Positions 15,631 to 24,391 of a stretch of DNA of 48,604 nt are shown in pieces. The stretch's first letter is position 1; every line of letters starts with the position of its first letter. This DNA comes from a virus: positions 1 to 48,604 of the IMG/VR virus record IMGVR_UViG_3300050139_000043, one strand, 5' to 3'. Below the pieces are notes generated by a model. That model was not told the DNA's origin, made no database searches, and saw only the letters and a program-made list of their open reading frames with translations. The position numbers were made by a program, and so were the translations under genes.

Positions 15631-16490
15631 TAGCCGCCCTTCCCGAACAGATTGCAGTCGATCAGCGTAAACCATTTGCCGCCCGGCGTCTCGGCTTCAA
15701 GATCGTGCGTCAACGAATAGACCGCCCATGCGCCGTTCGCTTGCGTAATGTCGCTTTCGACTTGGATCGCCCCGCCGAAATTGATCGACGGATTGAACAG
15801 CGATTGCACGCTGAACCCGGTTTGCGTCCGCAGCGGATAGCCCACCATGCCCGTGTCGGGCGATATGACCGGGATCGCCCCCTTGCGCACGCCGTCCAGC
15901 GGCCAAATCGCAAGAACGTCGTGGTCGATCACGAAATTGCAATGCGCCGCTTGCGCTAGGTCGCGAGCCTGATCGGCAAGGCAACCGTGCAAATACGGAT
16001 CGGCGATCACGCCCGCGACGCCGCCGTTTTCGAACTGCAACCCAAGTTGCCCGGCGATGCCCGACATAGCCAGCGCGATTTCGATCGACCCCTTGTAGGA
16101 CGTCGGCGGGACCGGCTTAAGCGCCGCGATCAGGCCCGTTCGCGCCATGACAATGAACCCGACTTGCGGCATGTTTCGCGCGTCAATCCACGCCTCTTGA
16201 ATGATCCCCTGAAAGACGACGGCGAGCCCCGTCGTGCTAGTCCCGGCTTCGACCGTGATCGTGTTGTTTCGGCCGTCGATCAGGGGCGAACCTAGGATCG
16301 TGAGCTTGTTCATTATGTCCAGCGGCATTCCCATGATCCGCAGGTTACATTCGGCCATGATCGCCCCGGCGCGCACGATCGTTGCCGACGTCCGCAGCCC
16401 TTCAACCGTGAACGTGTCGCCCTTGCCGTCGCCGAACGATCCCGCGCCGAGCGTGAAGGAAACCCGGATATGCCGCTTTACCAGCGCCAC
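15630..16490 (-). CDS. Baseplate hub protein (gpD/gp27-like)
   Basis: A 286-residue protein directly upstream of the spike. It is beta-rich (FTVEGLRTSATIVRAG, TVEAGTSTTGLAVVFQGIIQ), with the middle segment VIDHDVLAIWPLDGVRKGAI seen in hub proteins of Mu/Bcep-type phages. The hub connects tail tube and spike. Assignment comes from composition, size and synteny. Confidence 0.75.
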   Translation of the reverse strand: MALVKRHIRVSFTLGAGSFGDGKGDTFTVEGLRTSATIVRAGAIMAECNLRIMGMPLDIMNKLTILGSPLIDGRNNTITVEAGTSTTGLAVVFQGIIQEAWIDARNMPQVGFIVMARTGLIAALKPVPPTSYKGSIEIALAMSGIAGQLGLQFENGGVAGVIADPYLHGCLADQARDLAQAAHCNFVIDHDVLAIWPLDGVRKGAIPVISPDTGMVGYPLRTQTGFSVQSLFNPSINFGGAIQVESDITQANGAWAVYSLTHDLEAETPGGKWFTLIDCNLFGKGG

Positions 16491-16492
16491 GA

Positions 16493-17566
16493 TCAGGCCC
16501 CCGCGAACAAGAGCGCGACCCGGCCCCCAAGGTCCGCATAGCTCACATTCCCGAGCCCGCCTTGCGTGTCGTGAAAGATCAGGTCGCCAAGGAAGCCGAG
16601 ATATGGGGAACGAATGATCGGATTGTCGTTCTGGACAAGGACGCCGCCGATCGTGAGCGCGTCGTTCTGATAGACGTCGGCGAACAGCCCGTCGGCCGTC
16701 TGCGCAAGGTCCAGCCGCACGGACTGCCCGACAAGCTGAACCGTGAGCGATTGCGCGGCCGTGGCGAGAACGGGGATATTCAACAGCCCGGCCCCCTTGG
16801 CGACGATATCGCCGATCGTCGCGCCGACGCCGATCATTTGCGAGACTTGCGCCGCGCGCTGGATCGCCGGCATGGCGGCCGTGATTTGGGGGAAGGCGGC
16901 CACGGCCGGCGGAATGGCCGCCGTAGGCGTCGGGGGCGGCGTTTGCTGCGCGGTAGCGGGTTGCGCCTGCACTGGCCCCCCTTGGACCGCCGCCGAGCCC
17001 GCAGGGGCCTTGCTATCGGTAAAAGCGGACGTCGCCGTTTGCCGGACTTCGGTAAAGGAGATTTCAACCGTGATCAGGGTTGCCCCGCGCTCTTGGCTGC
17101 GCACGTAATCGTATCGGACAAGGCTGCTATCGGGAAAGACATTATCCGGCATGACGACGCTAAACAGGTCAAGGCTGGCGGTCATGTCGTCCAGCGTGTC
17201 AAGGAAGGCTTGCCGATCGGCGTCGCTCCCGCCCTTGGTCACGCTTACGCGGGTTTCGCGCGGCGTGGCGACTTTGTTGAACGTCTGGAACCCGCCCTTT
17301 TCGGTCGGATAGTCGGACAGGCGAAATTCCCGGTGCGGTTCCACGGACACGACGCTATCGACGGCGAGCGCCAGCGCGCCCCCAAGCGTGTAAATCCCCC
17401 AAACGGCGCGCGAGCCCGCCGCCACGCCCGGCGCGTCGTGCGTGAGCTTGGGCCGAACAAGGTTCGCGATATCGTTCGCGATCCCGATTACTTCGTTCGC
17501 CCGATCGCGAAAGACAGGCGGGACGCCGGGAAGTTGCGGGACGTTCGGAAAGAGCGGGTTCGCCAT
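16493..17566 (-). CDS. Tail/baseplate protein, possibly Dit-like
   Basis: A 357-residue protein between tape measure and hub. The segment RLSDYPTEKGGFQTFNKV and the following beta-strand region (residues 80-165) resemble Dit-like or gpP-like adaptor domains. The second half is Pro/Ala/Gln-rich before a hydrophobic C-terminal domain. ATG 17566 is chosen. TTG 17572, in a TTGA overlap with the tape measure stop and with GGGGG at good distance, is an equal alternative. Confidence 0.65.
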   Translation of the reverse strand: MANPLFPNVPQLPGVPPVFRDRANEVIGIANDIANLVRPKLTHDAPGVAAGSRAVWGIYTLGGALALAVDSVVSVEPHREFRLSDYPTEKGGFQTFNKVATPRETRVSVTKGGSDADRQAFLDTLDDMTASLDLFSVVMPDNVFPDSSLVRYDYVRSQERGATLITVEISFTEVRQTATSAFTDSKAPAGSAAVQGGPVQAQPATAQQTPPPTPTAAIPPAVAAFPQITAAMPAIQRAAQVSQMIGVGATIGDIVAKGAGLLNIPVLATAAQSLTVQLVGQSVRLDLAQTADGLFADVYQNDALTIGGVLVQNDNPIIRSPYLGFLGDLIFHDTQGGLGNVSYADLGGRVALLFAGA

Positions 17567-17568
17567 GG

Positions 17569-19248
17569 TCAATCAAGCCCCCGGTTCGCTTGCGTCGTCA
17601 AGCCCCGACGTCGGATCGCGCCGGGAAGCTGCGCGGCGAACTGATCGGCGTTCTGGACGCCCGGCAAGCTGATAGACCCGATCGTCACGTTCGCCGGCTG
17701 GCGCGAGCCGCCCCGGCCGCCGCCGCTTTCGCTGCGCGCGATCAGGCCACGGACTTGCGCCCACGACCGGCCCGCGTAGGCCCCGCGCCGAGCGTCGGGA
17801 AGCGAAGCCCAAACCGATTTCAGGTTGCCGCCCTTGCTATCGTTGAAAATGGCTTCGGCGAGCTTTTCTTGCGCCGCCGCGTCGAACGTCATGTTCCGCC
17901 AATTGGACCCGAACAGCCGGGGCGCATACTTGGACAGCGTTTCGCCGGTAATCTGATATTTGCCGGCCGCGCTGGACCCGACGACGCCCCGGCTATCGCG
18001 CCCGATCCCGGCCGCTTTCGTGCGCGGGATAAGGACGTTCCGGCCGAACTGATAGACGTCGCCCATGGACATGCTGGACACGCGGGCGGACCCGAATCGG
18101 CCGTTCCCGATCACGGCGTCATAGTTGCCCCTGACGTCGCCACTGGACGCCCCGCCGGCCGCCGCAGCCGGGCCGCCGGCCGCCGCTTCCCGAGCCCGGC
18201 GCGCGTCAATGGCGCGGTCGATATCGTCGGTATTCTTGACCCCCGCGCCGATCATCGCCGCGTAAACGTCGCGAGCGCCGAAAATGCCGTGCGTCGCGAA
18301 GACGAAGTGCGCGTAAGTCTTTTCGAACTGCGCAAGCTGATCGCCCACGAAATTCATTACCGTCATAACTTCCGCGCCGAGAAATTTGAACGTATCGCCC
18401 ACGGCCGACGCGACGCCGCCGATCATAGACAGCGCGACTTGGACGCCGGGGGAAACCTTGATTACGTGCGTGAACGTGTCGATCACTTTCAGCGCGCCGT
18501 CGACGATATCGTAAACCGCCGGGCGCAAATAGCCGGTAATGATCGCGGCAAGGTTTGCCCACTTGGCTTCTAGGGCTTCGGCTTGCCGGCCTTGGTCTTC
18601 GCTCGCCGCCGCGTCCGCTTCCCGAGCCTTCACAAGCTCGCGCATTTTGACCGGCCCAAGCGTGAGCAAATTGATCACGCCATCCGTGAGCCCCATTTGA
18701 TGCGCGAGATTGTAGAATTGCGTGCGCGGCATTTTCTGCGCGGCTTCGGCGAGCCGTTGCATGGCGTTCGCCGGGTCGTCCAGATCGCCTTTCTTGAAGC
18801 CCAAAAGCATGAACTCGCGATCGTGCCCGGTCGACCCCGTGAGCTTCAATTGCTCCCGAGCTTGCGCGAGTAGCGAAAAGGCCCCCTTGGCTTCGTCGAC
18901 GTCCCCGCCGACGTTCTTGATCGCCAGCCCATAGGCGGACAGCGCGATCGTCGACATGCCGAGATTGCGGGCCAGCCGCGACGTCGCCGCGTCCCCCGTG
19001 ACCATGTTGCCGATAAAGGACTGGATCGACGACGCGCCTTGAAACGCGAGGAACAAGCCGATCGCTTCGTTCCGCAGCTTGCCGATCGCGTTGCCGGCCG
19101 TCTTGCCAAATTCGTCGAACGTCTTCCCGGTTTTCTCGGCGTCGTCGCGCGTATGCTTTTGGCCTTCGGACAGCCGCTTGCGCCCGGCGTCGAAGCCGCG
19201 CGCGTCCAGCCCGAGAACGACTAGAAGGCTGTCAATTATCGTCGCCAT
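17569..19248 (-). CDS. Tail tape measure protein with lysozyme-like domain
   Basis: A 559-residue protein. Helical, Ala/Lys-rich residues 1-330 include TMP-like MATIIDSLLVVLGLDARGFD and a hydrophobic segment around 225-300. A Gly/Ala linker follows, then residues 380-500 with FGRNVLIPRTKAAG, SSAAGKYQITGETL and RRGAYAGRSWAQVRGL. The GKYQI signature is typical of transglycosylase/lysozyme domains that open peptidoglycan during ejection. The protein also sets tail length; at 559 residues the tail should be short to medium. Confidence 0.85.
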   Translation of the reverse strand: MATIIDSLLVVLGLDARGFDAGRKRLSEGQKHTRDDAEKTGKTFDEFGKTAGNAIGKLRNEAIGLFLAFQGASSIQSFIGNMVTGDAATSRLARNLGMSTIALSAYGLAIKNVGGDVDEAKGAFSLLAQAREQLKLTGSTGHDREFMLLGFKKGDLDDPANAMQRLAEAAQKMPRTQFYNLAHQMGLTDGVINLLTLGPVKMRELVKAREADAAASEDQGRQAEALEAKWANLAAIITGYLRPAVYDIVDGALKVIDTFTHVIKVSPGVQVALSMIGGVASAVGDTFKFLGAEVMTVMNFVGDQLAQFEKTYAHFVFATHGIFGARDVYAAMIGAGVKNTDDIDRAIDARRAREAAAGGPAAAAGGASSGDVRGNYDAVIGNGRFGSARVSSMSMGDVYQFGRNVLIPRTKAAGIGRDSRGVVGSSAAGKYQITGETLSKYAPRLFGSNWRNMTFDAAAQEKLAEAIFNDSKGGNLKSVWASLPDARRGAYAGRSWAQVRGLIARSESGGGRGGSRQPANVTIGSISLPGVQNADQFAAQLPGAIRRRGLTTQANRGLD

Positions 19249-19390
19249 GATCGCGCGCCCGCCTCTTGTTTTCGCCGTCGACCATAAGGATTTCTAGAAG
19301 GTCGTAAACGTCTTCTAGCCCTAGGGTCGTGTCGATTTCAGTTAGCGTCGCGAGCCCGGCCCCGACGATTATTCCGACGGCTTGGGGGAC
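19232..19390 (-). CDS. Frameshift extension of the tail chaperone (GT-like)
   Basis: In the -1 frame relative to gene 19369-19872, an open stretch of about 50 codons runs from the C5 run near 19384-19388 to TGA 19232. It encodes AVGIIVGAGLATLTEID and then LGLEDVYDLLEILMVDGENK, the typical second half of tail assembly chaperones. It has no start codon of its own, and it ends 17 bases inside the tape measure gene, as lambda gpGT does. The slippery candidate is TCCCCCAAG at 19381-19389 (minus strand). Confidence 0.7.
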   Translation of the reverse strand, partial: VPQAVGIIVGAGLATLTEIDTTLGLEDVYDLLEILMVDGENKRRARDHGDDN

Positions 19391-19872
19391 GTTCCGATAA
19401 CTGCACCATTCAATTTCGCTTTCGCCGCCGCTCCCAAGGTCGACAGGACGGCGGCGGGCGAAAAACCCGTATGGACTTCGACAACCTCGCTTCGCAGGAA
19501 TAGCAGCGTCGCGACGTCTTCGATATCATTATCCCAATCGACGGGCCGCACGAACGGCGCGCCGGTTTCCTGAACGATCTTGCTCGGGTCGGGGACCAAG
19601 ACAATGCAGGACAGCATTTCGTCAAGCAACGGCTCGGCGTCGTCGAAGTCCATGCGCGTGAGCGACCGAAGGCCGACGGTCGCGAGCCCGGCCATACCAG
19701 CCGACGCGATTTCTTCGGCGTCCCGTTCGTCCGCGCCGCCGTTCTTGGCGATGGCGAACAGCGCGCGGGTCGCCCATTTCTCGGCTTGGCGCGGGGGCAT
19801 TTCCGTAATCCGAAAATGCTTCCCCGCGTCGCGGCCGGTCGTGATCGTGACGACTTTGGAAGTCCGCGCCAT
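19369..19872 (-). CDS. Tail assembly chaperone (gpG-like)
   Basis: A 167-residue cytoplasmic protein between the tail tube and tape measure genes. It contains FRITEMPPRQAEKWATRALFA and FLRSEVVEVHTGFSPAAVLS, features shared with tail assembly chaperones of DUF3383-type myoviruses. It should bind the tape measure before tube polymerisation. A C-terminally extended form is likely by -1 frameshifting (see 19232-19390). Confidence 0.8.
   Translation of the reverse strand: MARTSKVVTITTGRDAGKHFRITEMPPRQAEKWATRALFAIAKNGGADERDAEEIASAGMAGLATVGLRSLTRMDFDDAEPLLDEMLSCIVLVPDPSKIVQETGAPFVRPVDWDNDIEDVATLLFLRSEVVEVHTGFSPAAVLSTLGAAAKAKLNGAVIGTSPKPSE
19381..19390 (-). other. Candidate -1 frameshift site in the tail chaperone
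   Basis: On the minus strand GTCCCCCAAG. In the zero frame the codons are TCC CCC AAG; slipping back one base on the C5 run gives CCC CAA and enters the open frame of the extension (19232-19390). A run of five C under tRNA-Pro is a plausible slippery element. Confidence 0.6.
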
Positions 19873-19875
19873 GGC

Positions 19876-20313
19876 CTAAACCGGGCTCGGCGTAACCGAC
19901 TGCCAAGTCAGCGTGAACTTGCGCGGCTGCAAGATTTTCTTGCCGTCGGGCAGGGGCTTGTAATTTTTCAGGCCCCCGCGCGTGAGCGTAAATTTCTTGC
20001 CGACGGCACGCAAATAGATCGACCCGGTTGCCCAATAAAGCTCACGGACGGACTGTTGCGCCGAATACCAGCGTTCGAAGAAATCGACGCTATCGCTATC
20101 GGCCTGAACCGTGATCCCGAGATTGACGGGGTTCGGTATCCAGCCGCCGGACAGCTTGCCGTCGACGCCCATTTGAAATTCGGCCGCGTCGATAGCGTCC
20201 GCGTCGAAAATGTCTTCCGCCGCGAACCCCTGAATTTGAACCGGGGTGTCGAAAAGTCCGACGACGCCAAGCATAAGAATGCTGTTCGCGGACGTGAGCG
20301 ATTTTTCCGCCAT
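19876..20313 (-). CDS. Tail tube protein (DUF3277-like)
   Basis: A 145-residue protein immediately downstream of the sheath gene. It contains IQGFAAEDIFDADAIDAAEF, a GKLSGGWIPNPVNLGIT strand region and a basic C terminus. It matches the small tube/virion proteins that follow DUF3383 sheaths in Bcep781- and KPP10-like phages. It forms the inner tail tube. Confidence 0.8.
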   Translation of the reverse strand: MAEKSLTSANSILMLGVVGLFDTPVQIQGFAAEDIFDADAIDAAEFQMGVDGKLSGGWIPNPVNLGITVQADSDSVDFFERWYSAQQSVRELYWATGSIYLRAVGKKFTLTRGGLKNYKPLPDGKKILQPRKFTLTWQSVTPSPV

Positions 20314-20316
20314 GAC

Positions 20317-22035
20317 TTACTGGACCTCCGCAGAATTGAGCGCGATGCGCTGGACGGACCCCCCGTCCGCATACCAAAAATTGATCGGCGGCGATCCGCG
20401 CGCGGCGCGAACCTGCGGCGTGGCCTGCCCGACTTGCAGATACCAGCCACGAAATTCGATCGTGCCGGCGACGTCGGCCCCGGCGGCGGTGTTCACTTCG
20501 GCCACTTGCAGCGGCGACAGGTTCACGCCCGGCTGGATCGCGCCGAACGAAACCGCGTCGTCGATTGGCCCCTGCAAAGCCTGTTCGATCAGCGCCGAAC
20601 CCGCGTCATTGTAGGGGATCGACGTCACGTTCGTAAGCAATTCCATAAGCGTAAGCTGGAATGCGTTGGTCATCCAAATTTGATTGACCAGCGTGTCCGC
20701 CCACTTGAACGGCCCCGAGACAGCGCCGTCATAGAAGAACACAAAGCCTTGCGCGGCGGTCGCATATGCGCCGTAATAGTTGACGCCGTTGGCAAGTAGC
20801 TGATCGGAAATCAGCGCATTGGTCACGCCTGCGGACAGGCCCGCTTGCGAGCGCAGCGCCAGATTGACCCGGCCTTTCGCGCGCGTGAAGTCGATCGACG
20901 CAAAAATGCCCATGATCGCCGCCGCCTTGTTCGCGCCGTCGATCGGGTCATAGAACGGGAGCGTCGCGGCGTAGGCGGCGGCGACGATCCGGCCCCATGC
21001 GGTCGCGCTGAAATCGGTCGTCGTCAACGCCGCGTCGCTATCCCACTGGACATAGGTGTAGCGATTGGCTTCGGCGTTGTTCCACGCGGCGAACGCGACC
21101 ATATCGTCCGCCGACGGAAGGAACGCGGTCATAAAGCTGGCGAAGTCTTGCGTCTGCGCGATCACGTTCGCCATGGCGGCGGCTGGCGTGGCAATGTCCG
21201 CGCCCGGCGAGACGACGGCCCCGGCGGCGGCCGTGAGCTTCACGGCGGTTGCAAAGGCGTCGACGGTGGCGACGGTGATCGACGACGCGGCCCCGGAAAG
21301 GCCCGACGTGACGACGAACGCCTTCCAAGTGCTGTCATAGGCCACGACGACGCCGCCCACGTTCACGGACACGCCGGACGCCGTGGCGGTGGCATTGTTC
21401 GACATGGTGTAGGTTCCGACGCCCCCGGTCCCGGTCCCTTCGGCGATGATCTTGGTTCCGGCGGGAATGCCGGCCCCGGCGACGGTATCGCCCACGGCGA
21501 CCGCGCCCGAGACAACGGCCGTCACGTCCAGCGACGGCGAACCCGAAGTCGTCGACGCGGTGACATGGCCGTCGGACGCGGCGAGCGCAGTCGTGATCAG
21601 CGCAGCCGCAGCCGAGAACGAAACGGCGGTGGAAAGGTCGATCGCGCCGGACGTGACCGCGTTGCCGTCAATCGTGAGCGTGAGCGTGCCCGGCGCGATG
21701 GCTTGAAGCTGCGCGAGCGTCATGGCGGCGAGCGACCCGCCGCGCAGATACGCCGGGACGGCCGCGACGTTGTATTGCGCGAACAGCATGGCGGCCGGCT
21801 TGATCGGGGAATTGTCGTAACCAGCGAAATAGCGCAGCGCCAATTGGTATTCGGGCGACCCGAGCCCGAAGAACGCGCCGACGCTATCCGCGCCGCCGAA
21901 GGATTGGACGACGCCCACGGGAACGCGGGTCGACGAAGACAGAACAAGCCCCGAAAGGTCCAGCCCCGTGCCGCCCGCCGAGACGACGGAAGGCGTGACA
22001 GAAACGATCCGCGACGCGGGAATGCTGGCTACCAT
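20317..22035 (-). CDS. Tail sheath-like protein (DUF3383)
   Basis: A 572-residue protein resembling DUF3383. Recognisable parts are IPASRIVSVTPSVVSAGGTG at the N terminus, GVVQSFGGADSVGAFFG, YFAGYDNSPIKPAAMLFAQY, and a C-terminal domain with PLQVAEVNTAAGADV. Members form contractile sheaths. Residues 170-240 are an inserted Ser/Thr/Gly domain ([40 protein letters not shown]) that also occurs in the cement protein at 26018-26740. Confidence 0.87.
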   Translation of the reverse strand: MVASIPASRIVSVTPSVVSAGGTGLDLSGLVLSSSTRVPVGVVQSFGGADSVGAFFGLGSPEYQLALRYFAGYDNSPIKPAAMLFAQYNVAAVPAYLRGGSLAAMTLAQLQAIAPGTLTLTIDGNAVTSGAIDLSTAVSFSAAAALITTALAASDGHVTASTTSGSPSLDVTAVVSGAVAVGDTVAGAGIPAGTKIIAEGTGTGGVGTYTMSNNATATASGVSVNVGGVVVAYDSTWKAFVVTSGLSGAASSITVATVDAFATAVKLTAAAGAVVSPGADIATPAAAMANVIAQTQDFASFMTAFLPSADDMVAFAAWNNAEANRYTYVQWDSDAALTTTDFSATAWGRIVAAAYAATLPFYDPIDGANKAAAIMGIFASIDFTRAKGRVNLALRSQAGLSAGVTNALISDQLLANGVNYYGAYATAAQGFVFFYDGAVSGPFKWADTLVNQIWMTNAFQLTLMELLTNVTSIPYNDAGSALIEQALQGPIDDAVSFGAIQPGVNLSPLQVAEVNTAAGADVAGTIEFRGWYLQVGQATPQVRAARGSPPINFWYADGGSVQRIALNSAEVQ

Positions 22036-22040
22036 GGATT

Positions 22041-22583
22041 TTACCCCCCAAGGGCCGGATTAATGACCGGCGTAAGTGTATCGGCGAATTGCATCGGTGT
22101 CGATACCGTCGGCTTGATTTGTGCCGACAAGGTGACAACCCAACGGTTTTCATATTGCTGTTCGCCGTTGATGAAAGGCATTTGATGCCCGTCGCCGGCG
22201 TATAGCGGCGAAACTGGCGTGCCGTCGAACAGGCTGCGGCCGTAGTCGTCGACGAAGGTTGCGGCGATCACGGACGCCAAATCGGACCCGGCTGGCCCGT
22301 GGATATCAAGTTGCAAATCGAACCGGGCCGAATGCTCGATTTCCTTGGTCGCCGGGCTCGGGGCGACGCGATCCCAAGTGTCCGTGTTCGTCGCCAGCCG
22401 CACGCGGTCGCGCGGCGTCATTACGATAAAGTTTTCGCTTGTCGGCTCGGGGACGCGATTGTTTTGCGTCTGGACGACTTCGAAGCCGGCCGGCGCGACG
22501 GCGAGCAAATAGACGCGGATCGCGGCAAGCACGTCGTCTTCGGTAACGGTCGGGGCCGGGCCGCTCACGGCAAATGAGCCCAT
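22041..22583 (-). CDS. Neck/tail terminator protein (LIC_12616-like)
   Basis: A 180-residue protein from ATG 22583. It contains VTEDDVLAAIRVYLLAVAP, QTQNNRVPEP and FIVMTPRDRVRLATNTDTW, a pattern of tail terminator/neck proteins located just upstream of DUF3383 sheaths. Its first 19 bases overlap the HNH gene upstream, so the HNH was inserted at the very start of this gene. Confidence 0.75.
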   Translation of the reverse strand: MGSFAVSGPAPTVTEDDVLAAIRVYLLAVAPAGFEVVQTQNNRVPEPTSENFIVMTPRDRVRLATNTDTWDRVAPSPATKEIEHSARFDLQLDIHGPAGSDLASVIAATFVDDYGRSLFDGTPVSPLYAGDGHQMPFINGEQQYENRWVVTLSAQIKPTVSTPMQFADTLTPVINPALGG

Positions 22584-23029
22584 TTTTTGCGGTTTTCCAT
22601 GGCGGGAATAACGCGCAAATTCGCTTCGCAATGCAAGCCCGAAATCGTTTTCCCCCGCAAGGGATAGAAATGGTCGACTTCATGGGGGACGCCGGTTTCG
22701 ATCGTGAGCCGGCGAGCTTCCGCGTATATTGCGGCGATTGCGGTCGGGTCCGCCCATGGCGGCGTTCGTTGCATTTGCGCCGCCCGCCGCTTGGCGACGG
22801 CCGCGCACGCCCGGTCGGGATGGCGTTTTTTGTAGTGGCGCGACCGTTCCGCGCTCTCAATTCGCGGCGTCAAAAAGCGGACGGGGGCGGGACGAACGCG
22901 CAAATAATACTCGGCGTGGTCACGCTTCTGGCACGCGCGGCATTTTGAATGCCGGCCGAACTTGCCGAGCCGGTTGACGCAAAATGCGCCTAGGGGCTTT
23001 TCGTCCCCGCAAGAGCCGCACGCCTTCAT
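22565..23029 (-). CDS. HNH endonuclease in the neck module
   Basis: A 154-residue protein from ATG 23029 (ATGA overlap with 23026-23427). N-terminal zinc cysteines (CGSCGDEK, KCRACQKR) and the HNH core HEVDHFYPLRG, followed by SGLHCEANLRVI and ENRKKW. It is oriented with the late genes. Probably a mobile homing-type nuclease, less likely a packaging-linked HNH, because it is far from the terminase. Confidence 0.85.
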   Translation of the reverse strand: MKACGSCGDEKPLGAFCVNRLGKFGRHSKCRACQKRDHAEYYLRVRPAPVRFLTPRIESAERSRHYKKRHPDRACAAVAKRRAAQMQRTPPWADPTAIAAIYAEARRLTIETGVPHEVDHFYPLRGKTISGLHCEANLRVIPAMENRKKWAHLP

Positions 23030-23427
23030 GCCGTCGCGTCTATTTGTTTCACGCAAGCTACTTTGCACCAGCCGGATTGATCCCAATCCTCTAGGACCGT
23101 CACGACAAGCCACGTCGTCGGCTTGTCGTGATAGTCGAACTTCAACAGGTCGCCGCCCTTGCCGTCCTTGCGATCGTCGCCTTGAACATGCGCCGAGACA
23201 TAGACCGCGCGCTTGATCCCCTGAATGTTCATGCCGTCCAGCAAGGCAAGCTCGGGGGTCGATAGCGACTGGACCCGCACGTCAACCGGGGCGGCGGTGT
23301 CGTAAACCGGGGTGCGCTTACCATTCGCGGCCGTCGTGTAGCCGGTCGACGCCAGCCATTGCGCGACAACCGATCCGGTGACGACGGCCGCGAACGGCGC
23401 GGCGATTGCGTGAAGGTTCCATGCCAT
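23026..23427 (-). CDS. Head-tail connector/neck protein
   Basis: A 133-residue protein with the beta-rich core VYVSAHVQGDDRKDGKGGDL and a C-terminal VTVLEDWDQSGWCKVACVK. It lies between the gp10-like and terminator genes, where neck completion proteins are encoded. No domain name is certain. Confidence 0.65.
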   Translation of the reverse strand: MAWNLHAIAAPFAAVVTGSVVAQWLASTGYTTAANGKRTPVYDTAAPVDVRVQSLSTPELALLDGMNIQGIKRAVYVSAHVQGDDRKDGKGGDLLKFDYHDKPTTWLVVTVLEDWDQSGWCKVACVKQIDATA

Positions 23428-23951
23428 TATTCGCCCCCTTCCGCCCCGATAGTTTCCACCTTGCCTTCGACGTATGCGCCCGAACCCGCCGCGTCAATGA
23501 ATGTCGCGTCGCCGACTTCATAGGCGACGCTGTTCCACATATGGCCCGTGTCGATTAGCGGCTTCGCGAAGCCCTTGCGCGCAACCGTGATCGGGGACAG
23601 CGCCGGTTCGTTCGTGTCCTTTATCGACTGGCGAAGCTGGCCCGCGATCCGTTCGCCCATGCGCCCGAGCGCAAGCCGGCTATCGTAATTCGCGGAGCGC
23701 AGAACCTTGCCCAATTCGTCGCCCCATGCCGGCGAACAATTTGTGATCATGTTCGAAAAGAACGGGCGCGGGGGAATGTTACGCGCGGGAGCCCCGAAAT
23801 TCTGGATCGCCGCGACCATGGCGGTAGGCGTCCCGTCGGGATAGGTCGAACCTTCAAGGAACCCGACGGAAACGACTTCGCCTTGCCCGAGCTTGCGCGC
23901 GAGCCCCGCTAGGAAGCCTTCGATCTTGCCGCCGCCATTTAATACGGCCAT
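23427..23951 (-). CDS. Tail completion protein, HK97 gp10-like
   Basis: A 174-residue protein from ATG 23951. Typical elements are VSVGFLEGSTYPDGTPTAMV, the NFGAPARNIPPRPFF motif and TGHMWNSVAYEV. These are characteristic of gp10/gpS-like neck proteins that join head and tail. Confidence 0.8.
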   Translation of the reverse strand: MAVLNGGGKIEGFLAGLARKLGQGEVVSVGFLEGSTYPDGTPTAMVAAIQNFGAPARNIPPRPFFSNMITNCSPAWGDELGKVLRSANYDSRLALGRMGERIAGQLRQSIKDTNEPALSPITVARKGFAKPLIDTGHMWNSVAYEVGDATFIDAAGSGAYVEGKVETIGAEGGE

Positions 23952-24382
23952 CGCAAGCCGCCGCCGCCGAGCGGGACGCCAAGGAAGGGCTGCGCGCCGG
24001 GAACATAGCGCATAGTGCGGAACCCGGCGGTCATGGCCCAATACTGCAAGCCGAATGACGTCTGCGAAAAATACGCCGCGTAATCCCCGTCGAAGCCCTT
24101 AAGCTCGCTGGCAATGGTCACGCTTCCTTCGGTGACGGACGACACGCGGCCGACGACTACGGCCCCCTGCGGCGTCGCGCCGTTGACGCAAGCGATATGG
24201 GCCGTGATCAGGTTCAGGAAGCGCAAGCGCTGCGCGACGTCTTCGACGATCGAACAATCCGTGTTGTCCAGAAAGTCCGTCGCTTCGGCGAAATACATAT
24301 CGGCGAGCGGTTCAGCGACGACGGCCGCCACGGTCGGAAACCGGGCGGCCCATGCGTCATAGTTGAAGACAGCGACGCCCAC
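23939..24382 (-). CDS. DUF4054 head-tail adaptor
   Basis: A 147-residue protein from GTG 24382. DUF4054 features are visible: FNYDAWAARFPTVAAVVAEP, LNLITAHIACVNG, and GRVSSVTEGSVTIASE followed by YFSQTSFGLQYWAMTAGFRT. It follows the capsid genes and probably forms the adaptor ring under the portal. Confidence 0.85.
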   Translation of the reverse strand: MGVAVFNYDAWAARFPTVAAVVAEPLADMYFAEATDFLDNTDCSIVEDVAQRLRFLNLITAHIACVNGATPQGAVVVGRVSSVTEGSVTIASELKGFDGDYAAYFSQTSFGLQYWAMTAGFRTMRYVPGAQPFLGVPLGGGGLRWPY

Positions 24383-24391
24383 GGCGAGCGC

